A stretch of 64,000 nt of DNA from Tolypothrix sp. PCC 7712 (GTDB taxonomy: Bacteria; Cyanobacteriota; Cyanobacteriia; Cyanobacteriales; Nostocaceae): the NCBI RefSeq assembly GCF_025860405.1, contig NZ_CP063785.1, positions 2,232,001 to 2,296,000 of the forward strand. Direction: 5' to 3'. The position numbers and the translations under genes are program-made. Below the pieces are notes generated by a model that made no database searches, was not told the DNA's origin, and saw only the letters and a list, made by a program, of their open reading frames with translations. Below, piece after piece: positions 47,314-56,159 of the stretch (position 1 is its first letter; each line of letters begins with the position of its first letter).

Positions 47314-47436
47314 GGGACTTCCAAGAAATAAATTATTCCATCTTGTGGGGCGGGCATCTTGCCCGCCACATAAACTGGGCGGACAAGATGTCCACCCCAC
47401 AATAAATACTGGGATATTTTTTTATTTGGAAGTCCC
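47314..47436. mobile_element. 123-bp MITE, copy 2 (inverted relative to copy 1)
   Basis: The element starts GGGACTTCCAAGAAATAA and ends TTTTTTATTTGGAAGTCCC, flanked by TTA at 47311-47313 and 47437-47439. Its complement matches copy 1 (41938-42060) at all but two positions. It holds no reading frame of note. Confidence 0.92.
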
Positions 47437-47470
47437 TTATACCATTTTGAAAAAAGAACGCGACAGATGG

Positions 47471-47496
47471 GTAGGATGCGTTACAACGCATCCTAC
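47471..47496. repeat. 26-bp palindrome, third copy
   Basis: GTAGGATGCGTT, two bases, AACGCATCCTAC; identical to the copies at 41707 and 42219. It lies about 60 bp before the membrane-protein gene at 47560. Confidence 0.85.
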
Positions 47497-47559
47497 AGCA
47501 ATTTAATTGCTAATTGAATTACTCTAATATTAGTAATATTTAAAGTATATTTAAAAGCT

Positions 47560-48471
47560 ATGAAAAAAATTACTACACTTTTTACTGAAGAACGCAACCA
47601 ACTACAGATAGATATTGAAAGTGCCAAGAGTATTGATGCTGTAGTTAAGCTAGTTCAAAATCGATTAGATAATTTAGAAAGAGTTTACATTAGTGAACTA
47701 AATTTAACACAAGTGCGCTTGGCAGCATTTTTTCTAGATATGCTGAGACAATCTATCAGCAATCTAGCAGCAGCAAATTTTCAGCCCGTTACTACAAAAG
47801 AAGCAGAGCAAATTATTAACCCAATTAGCAAAGTTTCCGCCAACAGATTAATTATCAAATTGCTCAAAGTGCTGCTTTATTTGGGAATTGTAGGTTGGTT
47901 ATTTTATTTAAGTAAAACTACACCCGGCGCTTGGATGGGGATTTTATTAACTGCTGTGCTTTTGGGTTTAGAAGTAGTGCTACAACTCGATAAAAGTAAT
48001 GCAGAAGAAAATTCAACATCGCTAGAAACCTGGAAATTATCTCAACCTACCTTGCGGGTTGATAGCAAAATTTTGTTAGATAACCTAGCTGATGCACTCA
48101 ACACCATCGACTTAGCAGTTGCTAGATTTGCAGAAGGAAACAAATCAACGGGTGAAACTGGGATAGAAGAACTTCCAGAGTTGTTGGGTTTTTTGCAAAA
48201 GCTGATGGGTGCATCATTTTTGGATAAACCCCAAATGGCGATCGCACTGACGCAACTCCTCCCCCAAATTTTAATGGAACAGGGAATCCGCGCCCAAATT
48301 TATAAAGCCAACGACACTACAAGCGATCGCAATTATTTCGATTTTGAGCCGAGTATCGACCCTGAAACCCAAGATTACGTTACTTTAACACCAGCACTGC
48401 TAAAAGGCGATCGCTTGCTGCGACGGGGTAGAGTCATTGAACCAGCGTATTCTCAGGCTAGAGAATCATAA
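47560..48471 (+). CDS. Membrane protein of an Hsp70-like two-gene cassette (303 aa)
   Basis: A 303-residue protein. Residues 1-100 are helical (LFTEERNQLQIDIESAKSID...), then two membrane helices at about 110-147 (LLKVLLYLGIVGWLFYLS and GAWMGILLTAVLLGLEVVLQ) with a very short turn. Residues about 165-240 are helical, and the end is a charged soluble segment (RNYFDFEPSIDPETQDYVTL). I do not recognise the family. The gene is 143 bp before the Hsp70-like gene on the same strand, and the pair is closed by one terminator, so they probably work together. A nucleotide-exchange-like role is possible but unsupported. Confidence 0.65.
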   Translation: MKKITTLFTEERNQLQIDIESAKSIDAVVKLVQNRLDNLERVYISELNLTQVRLAAFFLDMLRQSISNLAAANFQPVTTKEAEQIINPISKVSANRLIIKLLKVLLYLGIVGWLFYLSKTTPGAWMGILLTAVLLGLEVVLQLDKSNAEENSTSLETWKLSQPTLRVDSKILLDNLADALNTIDLAVARFAEGNKSTGETGIEELPELLGFLQKLMGASFLDKPQMAIALTQLLPQILMEQGIRAQIYKANDTTSDRNYFDFEPSIDPETQDYVTLTPALLKGDRLLRRGRVIEPAYSQARES

Positions 48472-48614
48472 GCAAAAAAATTAAATTGTCCTTTGTTATT
48501 TGTTATTAGTCATTTGCATTGACAAAGGACAAAGCGCAAAGTCTGAGCGGAGGAAACCTCCGATCAGAACTTTGTAAGAGAGGACTAATGACAAATGACA
48601 TTCTTATTAAGAGT

Positions 48615-50537
48615 ATGGAAATTTTAGAAACAGTCGGTTTTGATTTGGGACATGGTGAAACAGCTGTAGCCAAAGCTATAGTCGAGAGTATTGAACCTCC
48701 ACAAATGCTGGAGGTGAATAATAAGAAAAATCAAATTACAGCCCTTGGTTGGCATCCTAAATTGGGTTATCTTGTGGGAGAACAAGCTTTAATTCAAGCT
48801 GGCGTTACTCGACTAGAAATTTCCTTTAAAGAAAAACCTAAAAATGATGCTAAATATCGCGAAACTATTAGCACATTTGTGGCAAATTACTACCGCTTAT
48901 TAAAAGAAAGTAAACAAATTGAAGGCGGGGAAACTACATACTTTTATGTGGGTTGTCCTTCTGGGTGGTCAGTGAGCGATCGCAGCGAATATCAAAAGCT
49001 ACTGCAATCAGCCGGGATTGATTTATTAAATGTTGTTCCTGAGTCGCGGGCTGCTTTTATGCAAGCCAAAGAAGCGGGGAAATTAGAGTATGAAAAGCTA
49101 CTTTCTTCAGTATTAATTGTTGATATTGGTTCTTCAACTACAGATTTTACCCTGGTGAAAAGTTTACAGGAAATTCCTATAGATTTTGGCAGTAATATTT
49201 TAGGTGCATCATTAATTGACAAAGCTATCTTTGAACGCACTCTTGCTAAACATGAGCAAAGAAACTTACTAGAAAAAGTCTTTGCCGAATATCCTCACCA
49301 CCAAGCACGTTGTGAACTAGCTTGTCGCAAAACTAAAGAAGATTACTTTTCTAATGAACAGCTATATAGCGATGCTCAATCATTTGCCCGTGGTTTTGAG
49401 TCTATCAATGAACAAATTTATTTTATCCCCCAAGTTAATAAATTAATTATGGAGGAAATCTTGCATCAACCTTTAGCTGCGTTGGCGGGAAAGAGTTGGA
49501 TGCAAGCATTTTGTGAAGCAGTCCAAGAAGCAAAAGAACAGCTAGATAAACAAGGAATAGTACCAAAAATTTTGCTGATGACTGGTGGTGCATCGCGGAT
49601 GAAATTTACCCACCAAATTTGTCAAGAAATATTTCCCGAACCGGAAACACTTCTGCGTCCCGATCCAGAACCAGAACGTTGCATAGCATTAGGTTTAGCA
49701 CGTGTTGGGAGATGGGATTTGCGGGCTACAGCCTTTAAACAAGAAGTTAACAAACTGGTAGAATCGAACAAGCTAGAAGAATTAATTTCACGGCATATTC
49801 CCGAATTAATTGAATTGTTAACCCAGCCTCTAGCCAATGGTTTAATTGAAAATGCCGTGCGCCCAGGAATCAAAGATTGGCAGAAAAATAAAATCAAGAC
49901 CTTAGCCGATTTAGAAACCTCAATGAAAAATCGCGCAGAAGATTGGTTACAAGGTAATATCGCCCAACAAATAATTAATAATCAATGCATTAGTTGGTTT
50001 AACAAAAAAATTCAACCAGACTTAGCAGCAGAAACCGATCCCATCTGCCGAAAATTTCAAATCCCTAGAAGTAGTTTGAGATTTGAAGATAGTATAGACC
50101 CAGCTTTTGTTAACCCAGAATTAAGAATTGGCGATGCCATTCTTGCCGAAACTGTAGGGTTGATTGTTAACGTCATCATTGGTGGCGGTACTCTTGCTAG
50201 CATCATCACCTTAGTACTCACCGGACATTTTACCTGGCCCATTGCATTAGTATATGGTGCTTCCGCGATCGCAGCCGGAATGGAGTTCAATCGTAAAGGT
50301 GTACAAGATGCAATCAAAGCCAATGTAGATGTTCCTGGCTGGTTGCGTTCGAGTTTTTTGAATGACAGAAAAATTGACGAAATGTGCGAGAGAATCCAGC
50401 CAGAGTTAGAGCAAGTTTTTCAAGAACAACTGACAGCTAATCAAGAAGCTTTTGATAAGTTAATCGCCAAAGTTGAGCAAGGATTAGAAACTGCACTTTC
50501 CACCAAAGTACAAGAAGCAATCATCCTTATCCAATGA
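48615..50537 (+). CDS. Hsp70-like ATPase with C-terminal membrane hairpin
   Basis: A 640-residue protein. The first 350 residues have the actin/Hsp70 ATPase fold: phosphate-1 loop VGFDLGHGETAVA (residues about 6-18), phosphate-2 VLIVDIGSSTTDFTLV, and the adenosine loop ILLMTGGASRMKF. The substrate-binding domain of DnaK is absent. Instead there is a helical region and a glycine-rich apolar hairpin at about 512-558 (LIVNVIIGGGTLASIITLVL, then FTWPIALVYGASAIAAGMEF), then a helical tail. The start is the ATG at 48615; upstream codons lie in a palindromic dispersed repeat (CGGAGGAAACCTCCG at 48549). Possible role in membrane-linked remodelling; not known. Confidence 0.82.
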   Translation: MEILETVGFDLGHGETAVAKAIVESIEPPQMLEVNNKKNQITALGWHPKLGYLVGEQALIQAGVTRLEISFKEKPKNDAKYRETISTFVANYYRLLKESKQIEGGETTYFYVGCPSGWSVSDRSEYQKLLQSAGIDLLNVVPESRAAFMQAKEAGKLEYEKLLSSVLIVDIGSSTTDFTLVKSLQEIPIDFGSNILGASLIDKAIFERTLAKHEQRNLLEKVFAEYPHHQARCELACRKTKEDYFSNEQLYSDAQSFARGFESINEQIYFIPQVNKLIMEEILHQPLAALAGKSWMQAFCEAVQEAKEQLDKQGIVPKILLMTGGASRMKFTHQICQEIFPEPETLLRPDPEPERCIALGLARVGRWDLRATAFKQEVNKLVESNKLEELISRHIPELIELLTQPLANGLIENAVRPGIKDWQKNKIKTLADLETSMKNRAEDWLQGNIAQQIINNQCISWFNKKIQPDLAAETDPICRKFQIPRSSLRFEDSIDPAFVNPELRIGDAILAETVGLIVNVIIGGGTLASIITLVLTGHFTWPIALVYGASAIAAGMEFNRKGVQDAIKANVDVPGWLRSSFLNDRKIDEMCERIQPELEQVFQEQLTANQEAFDKLIAKVEQGLETALSTKVQEAIILIQ

Positions 50538-50568
50538 AAAACTCCACCCCCTTTTGGGTGGAGTTTTT
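50537..50568 (+). terminator. Strong terminator after the Hsp70-like gene
   Basis: A perfect 13-bp stem AAAAACTCCACCC / GGGTGGAGTTTTT with a 6-base loop. Its first base is the last base of the TGA stop codon. Confidence 0.9.
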
Positions 50569-50723
50569 GGGCATAGGGCATTGGGAATGGGGCATGGGAA
50601 AGTGTTGCCAATGCCAATTAATGAATAGAATAACCTCGTCCACTAACGGATTAAATTTTCCCGTCGCTTTCAATGAAATATCATCTGAATGAATTGGATA
50701 ATCTTTTTTCTAGAAGTTCCTAA

Positions 50724-51158
50724 GCTCAAAATATCAACATAGAAGCTGCTGCAATTTACGCGCAATACGGAAACGTTAACACAGAAGCTGCTACAACTTG
50801 CGCGGAACACGGAAACGTTCAAGCTGAAGCTGCTACAGCTTGCGCGGAACACGGAAACGTTCAAGCTGAAGCTGCTACAGCTTGCGCGGAACACGGAAAC
50901 GTTAAAGCTGAAGCTGCTACAACTTGCGCGAAATACGGAAACGTTAAAGCTGAAGCTGCTACAGCTTGCGCGGAACACGGAAACGTTAAAGCTGAAGCTG
51001 CTGCAACTTGCGCGAAATACGGAAATGTTAAAGCTGAAGCTGCTACAACTTGCGCGAAATACGGAAACGTTAAAGCAGAAGTTGCTACAGCTTTAACAGA
51101 AGCTGCTACAGCTTTTGCAAAACAAGAAAACATCAAAGTAGAAGTTATGCCAATTTGA
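50724..51158 (+). repeat. 42-bp tandem repeat tract, coding-like in more than one frame
   Basis: About eight units of 42 bp. On the plus strand one frame is open from after a TAA (50721-50723) to a TGA at 51156-51158 with 14-residue units (AEAATTCAKYGNVK type) but has no ATG, GTG or TTG at its start. Because 42 is a multiple of three, other frames are open too: on the minus strand a 102-codon frame (50670-50978) with units VFRASCSSFSFNVS. The 3' end of the tract decays into related but diverged units. It is probably a relic of a repeat-protein gene; the coding strand is not certain. Confidence 0.55.
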
Positions 51159-51179
51159 AAAAAGAATGCAACAGACTGT

Positions 51180-51411
51180 AGGGGCAAGGCAGTGCCCACC
51201 TGTGTCAACTTAACGTGAAACCCGTTCTTGTGCAAGGTTTCGCCCTCACCCCCAGCCCCTCTCCCACGGGGAGAAGGGAGCCAGAGATTTAGTTCCCCTT
51301 CTCCTGCGGGAGAAGGGGTTAGGGGATGAGGGCGCGAGGTATTTGTACAACGCCCACCCTATATCGCTTTTAGCTGAAGCTGACACCAATGGGCAGTGCC
51401 TTGCACTCTAG
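51180..51411. repeat. ~232-bp palindromic repeat, copy B (uninterrupted)
   Basis: It opens GGGGCAAGGCAGTGCCC... GTGTCAACTTAA and closes ...GCTGACACCAATGGGCAGTG CCTTGC. The core (CCCTCACCCCCAGCCCCTCT..., GAGAAGGGGTTAGGGG) is the empty-site form of copy A. The right flank (CTCTAGAATATATTAATGTG) matches the complement of the left flank of copy A. Confidence 0.8.
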
Positions 51412-51504
51412 AATATATTAATGTGTCGCCAACATTATTTGATTCTGTATTACTCAAGCCAAGGTTAGCCCACCTAAAATTTCTCATGCTATCTGTAATG
51501 GTCT

Positions 51505-52452
51505 ATGACAATTACACCTCAAATTGAAATACCAGATAAATTGCCCTTCTTAGAAAAATTATGTTGGCAAAGAGTAGATTTGCAAAATATTACTCTTTTA
51601 GAAATGCTCAAAATATATGAGCGAGGCTGGCATTATCGAGGTATTTTAGGAGATTTGAGCCAAACAGAAGCATTATTTGTGCAAGATTTAGCTAAATATT
51701 ATGATTCATGGCTAGGGGCGCAGATGTTTGTTAGGGAATTTCATCAAAAAATTTTTAATGTACTGAATCAACTAAATGCTAATTTCTTATTAGAATGTGG
51801 CGCATATTTTGGCGATAGTACTCTAATTAGTTTAAACAATGGCGAATATAGATTAAGCAAAGATATAGATTTTCTCTGTTCTACAGGTACAGGCTATAGG
51901 TTATTGCGAAAGGCAATATCTGAACATCAATATAATGCCCTTTTTAATACCCAAAATAACTTCAAATTACCCAGAGAAATCAAGGCTGACCAATATGGTG
52001 TGAGATTTGCAATTCTAGCAGATGAAGTTTTAATTAAATTTGAAATTATTATGGAAGGGCGTATCGAATTGGGAGAACCAGCATATCCCAGTTGGTCGCC
52101 TGTACCATGCCTAAATCAAATTGATAGTTTTGCGGAAAAACTTTTAGCCAATTCTGATAGATGGAACGATTCTTCTGTAGAATCCAGAGATTTAATTGAT
52201 TTGGCTATGCAAAGGCTCAAGTCTCCCATTCCTCAGCAAGCTATTGATAAAGCAGAAGCAGCTTATCCTGTGATTGAACCTTTAAAAGAAGCAATATTAT
52301 TTTTCCAAAATCATCCCAATTATCGCGACAAATGTTTTACGGCTTTGGGAATTATTCAAGCAAGTAACATTATTGATGGTATTGATTTAATGGCGACAGA
52401 TTTTTGTTTAGAAAAAACAGCCAGAACATTTAGCGAATCTCAAGCAGAATAA
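51505..52452 (+). CDS. AbiEii-like nucleotidyltransferase
   Basis: A 315-residue protein. The core FGDSTLISLNNGEYRLSKDI followed by DFLCST is the nucleotidyltransferase motif (GG/GD-S..., then D-I-D) of the AbiEii/AbiGii toxin family. Later blocks include VLIKFEIIMEGRIELGEPAY and ESRDLIDLAMQRLK. AbiEii toxins modify tRNA or other RNA and are paired with an AbiEi antitoxin with a winged-helix domain; no such gene is next to this one, so it may be a solitary variant. It is flanked by repeat copies B and C. Confidence 0.75.
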   Translation: MTITPQIEIPDKLPFLEKLCWQRVDLQNITLLEMLKIYERGWHYRGILGDLSQTEALFVQDLAKYYDSWLGAQMFVREFHQKIFNVLNQLNANFLLECGAYFGDSTLISLNNGEYRLSKDIDFLCSTGTGYRLLRKAISEHQYNALFNTQNNFKLPREIKADQYGVRFAILADEVLIKFEIIMEGRIELGEPAYPSWSPVPCLNQIDSFAEKLLANSDRWNDSSVESRDLIDLAMQRLKSPIPQQAIDKAEAAYPVIEPLKEAILFFQNHPNYRDKCFTALGIIQASNIIDGIDLMATDFCLEKTARTFSESQAE

Positions 52453-52487
52453 TATAGTAATAATAAAATTGCGAGGTGAACATTGTC

Positions 52488-52660
52488 TTGAGGGCAAGGC
52501 ACTGCTCATACGTGTCAACTTAAGCTAAAAGCTATATACGGCGCGTGTTGTAAAAAAACCCTCGCCCTCATCCCCTAACCCCTTCTCCCGCAGGAGAAGG
52601 GGAACTAAATCTCTGGCTCCCTTCTCCCTGCGGGAGAGGGGCTGGGGGTGAGGGCGATTA
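52488..52660. repeat. ~232-bp repeat, copy C (truncated)
   Basis: It opens GGGCAAGGCACTGCTCATAC GTGTCAACTTAAGCTAAAAG and holds the core in the orientation opposite to copies A and B. It stops at GGGTGAGGGCGATTA, so one terminal arm is lost. Confidence 0.7.
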
Positions 52661-52713
52661 GAAAAATCCAGTATCACATCAGGTTAATTTTATCTGCGTT
52701 TATCGGTGGTTAA

Positions 52714-53898
52714 TTATCCAACAGTTTGTGAACTCAACGCCTCAAATTGTTGCCAACAAAGATACAAGGCACGGGGTACATGAAAACAGCCTTTCCATTT
52801 ACCGCCTTTAAGATTTAACAATACTTCCCCACGCCGATTTAAATACCCAAACCACTCACCATATTCAGGATCGGCAAAGTGCGACCAAGTATAATTATGC
52901 ATCTTATTATACCATTCTCGGCATTCAGCACGCCCCGTTAAGCGATCGCCCATTGCTAACGCCACCAAAGATTCTAAATGCACCCACCACAGCTTTTGAT
53001 CCCATTCCAGTTGTTGGGGAGGATGTCCCTTTGCATCCATGAAGTAATACAAACCGCCATATTCATCATCCCAAGCGAAATTCAGGATATTTAGCACCAC
53101 ATCCACCGCTTGGTTAATGGTTTTGGTATCATTGCGGCGGTTGGCAATATCCATAATGAACCACATCGCTTCGATACCATGTCCGGGGTTAATTAATCTC
53201 CCCTCAAAACAATCTACGTGAGAACCGTCCGGCGCAACGCTTTCATACATTAGCCCTCGTTCTTTGTCGAGGAAATCGTTCATCACTTCCTGAACTGTTA
53301 AATCTAGGACTTTCTCTAAGGTTTCGCTGGGTAGTAACCATGCCATTTCCAGGGTGAGGTTAGCTAAAATCATCGGTACAGCCAAGGATTTCATCGGGCG
53401 TGTACCTGGGTAAGCCTTGGTATATTTGCCCTTGGGGTTATCCTTGCGGCGCAAAACATTATTGTAAGCTTGCATAGCGATATCCCTTGCCCAATCTTCA
53501 CCACAGGCGAGGGCGTATTGGCTAAAAGCCATTGCTGCAAAGCAATCAGAAAAAATATTGTAAGGTTGGACTAAAGGCTCACCTTCACGAGTTAAGGCGA
53601 AATACCAGTTACCATCGCTATCTCTACCATGTTGAGAAAGGAAATTCGCACCATTAGTAGCAATTTTTAGCCAATCGTCGCGTTTCTCTAGCTGGTTATA
53701 CAGCATCGAGAAAGTCCACACCTGACGATTTTGCAACCAGATAAATTTATCTGTGTCATACACTTTACCTTGGCGATCCAGGCAAGTAAAATAACCGCCT
53801 TGTTCCCAATCTATTGAGTATGTTTCCCAAAATGGGAGTACATCGTGCAGCAGCGTGTTTTTATAAAGTTCAGCTAGTTCTTGAAAATCCTGCCCCAT
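52714..53898 (-). CDS. N-acylglucosamine 2-epimerase (GlcNAc 2-epimerase)
   Basis: A 394-residue cytoplasmic enzyme converting GlcNAc and ManNAc into each other. It is strongly like the studied Anabaena sp. CH1 enzyme as I know it. Visible blocks: [60 protein letters not shown] (with a key His), [14 protein letters not shown] and [20 protein letters not shown]. The (alpha/alpha)6 barrel family also includes cellobiose and mannose epimerases, but the sequence pattern favours GlcNAc. It stands alone; its promoter lies in the 53899-54600 region. Confidence 0.88.
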   Translation of the reverse strand: MGQDFQELAELYKNTLLHDVLPFWETYSIDWEQGGYFTCLDRQGKVYDTDKFIWLQNRQVWTFSMLYNQLEKRDDWLKIATNGANFLSQHGRDSDGNWYFALTREGEPLVQPYNIFSDCFAAMAFSQYALACGEDWARDIAMQAYNNVLRRKDNPKGKYTKAYPGTRPMKSLAVPMILANLTLEMAWLLPSETLEKVLDLTVQEVMNDFLDKERGLMYESVAPDGSHVDCFEGRLINPGHGIEAMWFIMDIANRRNDTKTINQAVDVVLNILNFAWDDEYGGLYYFMDAKGHPPQQLEWDQKLWWVHLESLVALAMGDRLTGRAECREWYNKMHNYTWSHFADPEYGEWFGYLNRRGEVLLNLKGGKWKGCFHVPRALYLCWQQFEALSSQTVG

Positions 53899-54600
53899 AA
53901 ATGCCCCCAGCTTTGTACTAAAACTAACAGCGTTAATTATTACCGAATTTTAGATTTGAGATTTTGAATGTTGGACTGACGATTGAAAATTTAAAATTTC
54001 AATAAGTTTGTTCGCGTAGTGTTACCAGAAGGGGCAAGGAGAATAGGGATCTCGTACAAGCTCCGTTTATAAGGAGCGCTTACACAGCAATACAGTCCAG
54101 ATAAGTTCATTAGTGATTGATTTGTTAGTTGTGGAGACAGCTAGCACAATTGGGGGATTCTCCCCCAAACCCCCGATTGGGGGACGGTTGCGTCCCCCAA
54201 ACCCCCTCCAAAATTATTGTTTTTGTTGTCAATTTATTTTCTTAACTGAACTGTATTGGCTTATACGGGGCGAAGTCCAAGCTCCGTTCCAATACTGCTC
54301 GGTTAAGGATTTTCAAGTCGGAATTTGGTTTGGGGAAAAGGTGTTCGCGTAGGGTCTCCGCAGGAGAAAGGGTAAGGGTTAAAGGTTTTTTCTTGCCCCT
54401 TTTTCCCTTCCCCTTTTGCCCTTAACCGACAAGTATTGAGATCCGTTCCGGTCTTCCCCCTCTGCTCCCTTGTTAACCAGAAGCTAGCCTCAAATTGAGA
54501 GCTTGGGAGTCATAATTTGGTAAATTTTGTTTCAGGTGATTAATTTGGCATCAGGGGCAAATAGCTGTAAATGTAGCTGAAACAATTGCGAAGAGGAAAT
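53899..54600. other. 702-bp intergenic region with several dispersed repeats
   Basis: Divergent promoters of the epimerase gene and the amidohydrolase operon lie here. The part 54140-54215 is a CCCCCAAACCCCC/GGGGG repeat block; 54345-54370 is a GTTCGCGTAGGGTCTCCGCA repeat of the type seen at 37093; 54370-54425 is a polypurine/polypyrimidine repeat. A 79-codon frame at 54113 crosses these and is not counted. Confidence 0.5.
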
Positions 54601-54789
54601 ATGGAAAGTCGAGAATTCGATGTGGGTGAGTATGTTGAGCAGATGGCGTTGTTGGTAAATTTACAACTGCGGGATGAGTACCGTGATGGAGTGGTGGCAA
54701 ATTTTGAGAGAATCAAAGCGATCGCTCAACTCGTGAATGATTTTCCTATAGCTGAAGAAGTTGAAGTTGCACCTGTGTTTGAACCATGA
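54601..54789 (+). CDS. AtzG-like small subunit (DUF4089)
   Basis: A 62-residue helical protein: MESREFDVGEYVEQMALLVN, then DEYRDGVVANFERIKAIAQL and VAPVFEP at the end. In the known cyanuric-acid pathway, AtzG is a small helical protein that binds AtzE and is required for its folding and activity. The ATG at 54601 has AGAGGA close upstream; its last codons overlap the next start (ATGA). The tight coupling with an AtzE-type gene supports the call. Confidence 0.82.
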   Translation: MESREFDVGEYVEQMALLVNLQLRDEYRDGVVANFERIKAIAQLVNDFPIAEEVEVAPVFEP

Positions 54790-56159
54790 ATGATGCTGTA
54801 TCAATAGCGGCGGCTATACGTGCGGGTAAGGTTAGCGCTGTGGAAGTTACTAAAGATGCTTTAGCCACAATTGCGGCGCGCGATCGCGAAATCAATGCTT
54901 TTACGGCGGTAATTGCGGAAACTGCTTTGGCTGATGCAGCACGCATCGATAAGGAAATTGCCCAAGGTAACAATCCTGGTGCTTTGGCGGGTGTACCTTT
55001 TGCCGTGAAAAACCTCTTTGATGTCGCTGGGTTAACAACTCTCGCAGGTGCAAAAATTAATGCCGAAAATCCCCCAGCTAGCCAAGATGCAACCTTAGTA
55101 GCCAGGTTGAAACAAGCTGGTGCGGTGTTGGTGGGTGCGTTAAATATGGATGAGTACGCCTATGGGTTTATGACAGAAAATGCCCATTATGGTGCTACTC
55201 ATAATCCCCATGATTTACAGCGTGTCACTGGCGGTTCTTCAGGTGGTTCGGCGGCGGCTGTAGCTGCGGGGTTGGTTCCGTTAACGCTGGGTTCTGATAC
55301 TAACGGTTCGATTCGCGTTCCGGCTGCCTTTTGTGGAATTTTTGGTTTAAAACCGACTTACGGTAGGTTATCGCGGGCTGGGGTAGCTTTATTTTCCACC
55401 AGTTTTGACCATGTTGGCCCCTTTGCTCGTTCGGTGCGGGATATTGCGACGGCTTTTGATATTCTCCAAGGAGAAGACGATCGCGATCCGGTATGTACAA
55501 AACGCCCACCGGAATTATGTTTACCTCAAATTCACGAAGATATATCTGGTATTAGATTTGCCATTGCTGGGGATTACTATACTCAGGGTGCAGAACCGGA
55601 AGCCTTGTTAGCAGTGGAACAAGTCGCCCGGGCTTTGAATGTAACTGAGTATGTAACGCTACCAGAATCCCATCGCGCCAGGGCTGCAGCGTTTGTGATT
55701 ACCGCCAGCGAAGGCGCAAATCTGCATATAGAGAGATTGCGATCGCGTCCCCAAGATTTTGATTTTGCCACACGCGATCGCTTTTTAGCTGGGGCTTTAA
55801 TCCCGAGTCAATGGTATTTGCAAGCCCAGAGATTTAGAAGATGGTATCGCGATCGCGTGCGAGAAATCTTTCAAAATGTCGATATAATTCTGGCACCAAC
55901 TACACCAATGGTAGCGCCATTAATTGGGCAAACCACGATGGTTTTAGATGGACAAGAAATTATCATTCGTCCCCATCTGGGATTATTTACGCAACCATTA
56001 TCTTTTATTGGCTTACCTGTCATCTCAGTACCAATTCAACGCCCCAACGCTTTACCTTTAGGCGTGCAATTAATAGCCGCACCCTATAATGAAGCCTTAA
56101 TTTTAAAAGTCGCATCTTTCCTCGAAGCGCAGGGTATAGTCTCAGCGCCAGTGGTTTGA
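54786..56159 (+). CDS. AtzE-like amidase (1-carboxybiuret hydrolase type)
   Basis: A 457-residue amidase-signature enzyme. The Ser-cisSer-Lys triad is complete: Lys75 (FAVKNLFDVAG), Ser151 (GGSSGGSAAA) and nucleophile Ser175 (SDTNGSIRVPAAFCGIFGLK). The spacing (76 and 24 residues) matches the family. With AtzG upstream it belongs to the AtzE branch; the natural substrate in a cyanobacterium is not known, and no cyanuric-acid hydrolase or AtzF-like gene is in view. GatA is excluded by the AtzG-like partner and lack of GatB/C. Confidence 0.85.
   Translation: MNDAVSIAAAIRAGKVSAVEVTKDALATIAARDREINAFTAVIAETALADAARIDKEIAQGNNPGALAGVPFAVKNLFDVAGLTTLAGAKINAENPPASQDATLVARLKQAGAVLVGALNMDEYAYGFMTENAHYGATHNPHDLQRVTGGSSGGSAAAVAAGLVPLTLGSDTNGSIRVPAAFCGIFGLKPTYGRLSRAGVALFSTSFDHVGPFARSVRDIATAFDILQGEDDRDPVCTKRPPELCLPQIHEDISGIRFAIAGDYYTQGAEPEALLAVEQVARALNVTEYVTLPESHRARAAAFVITASEGANLHIERLRSRPQDFDFATRDRFLAGALIPSQWYLQAQRFRRWYRDRVREIFQNVDIILAPTTPMVAPLIGQTTMVLDGQEIIIRPHLGLFTQPLSFIGLPVISVPIQRPNALPLGVQLIAAPYNEALILKVASFLEAQGIVSAPVV

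Noticed and set aside
50724..51158. CRISPR-like array in the 42-bp repeats
   Set aside because: The repeats are head to tail with no spacers, and the unit length is a multiple of three with protein-like translation.
54113..54352. 79-codon frame before the amidase operon
   Set aside because: It crosses a CCCCCAAACCCCC/GGGGG repeat block and other dispersed repeats.
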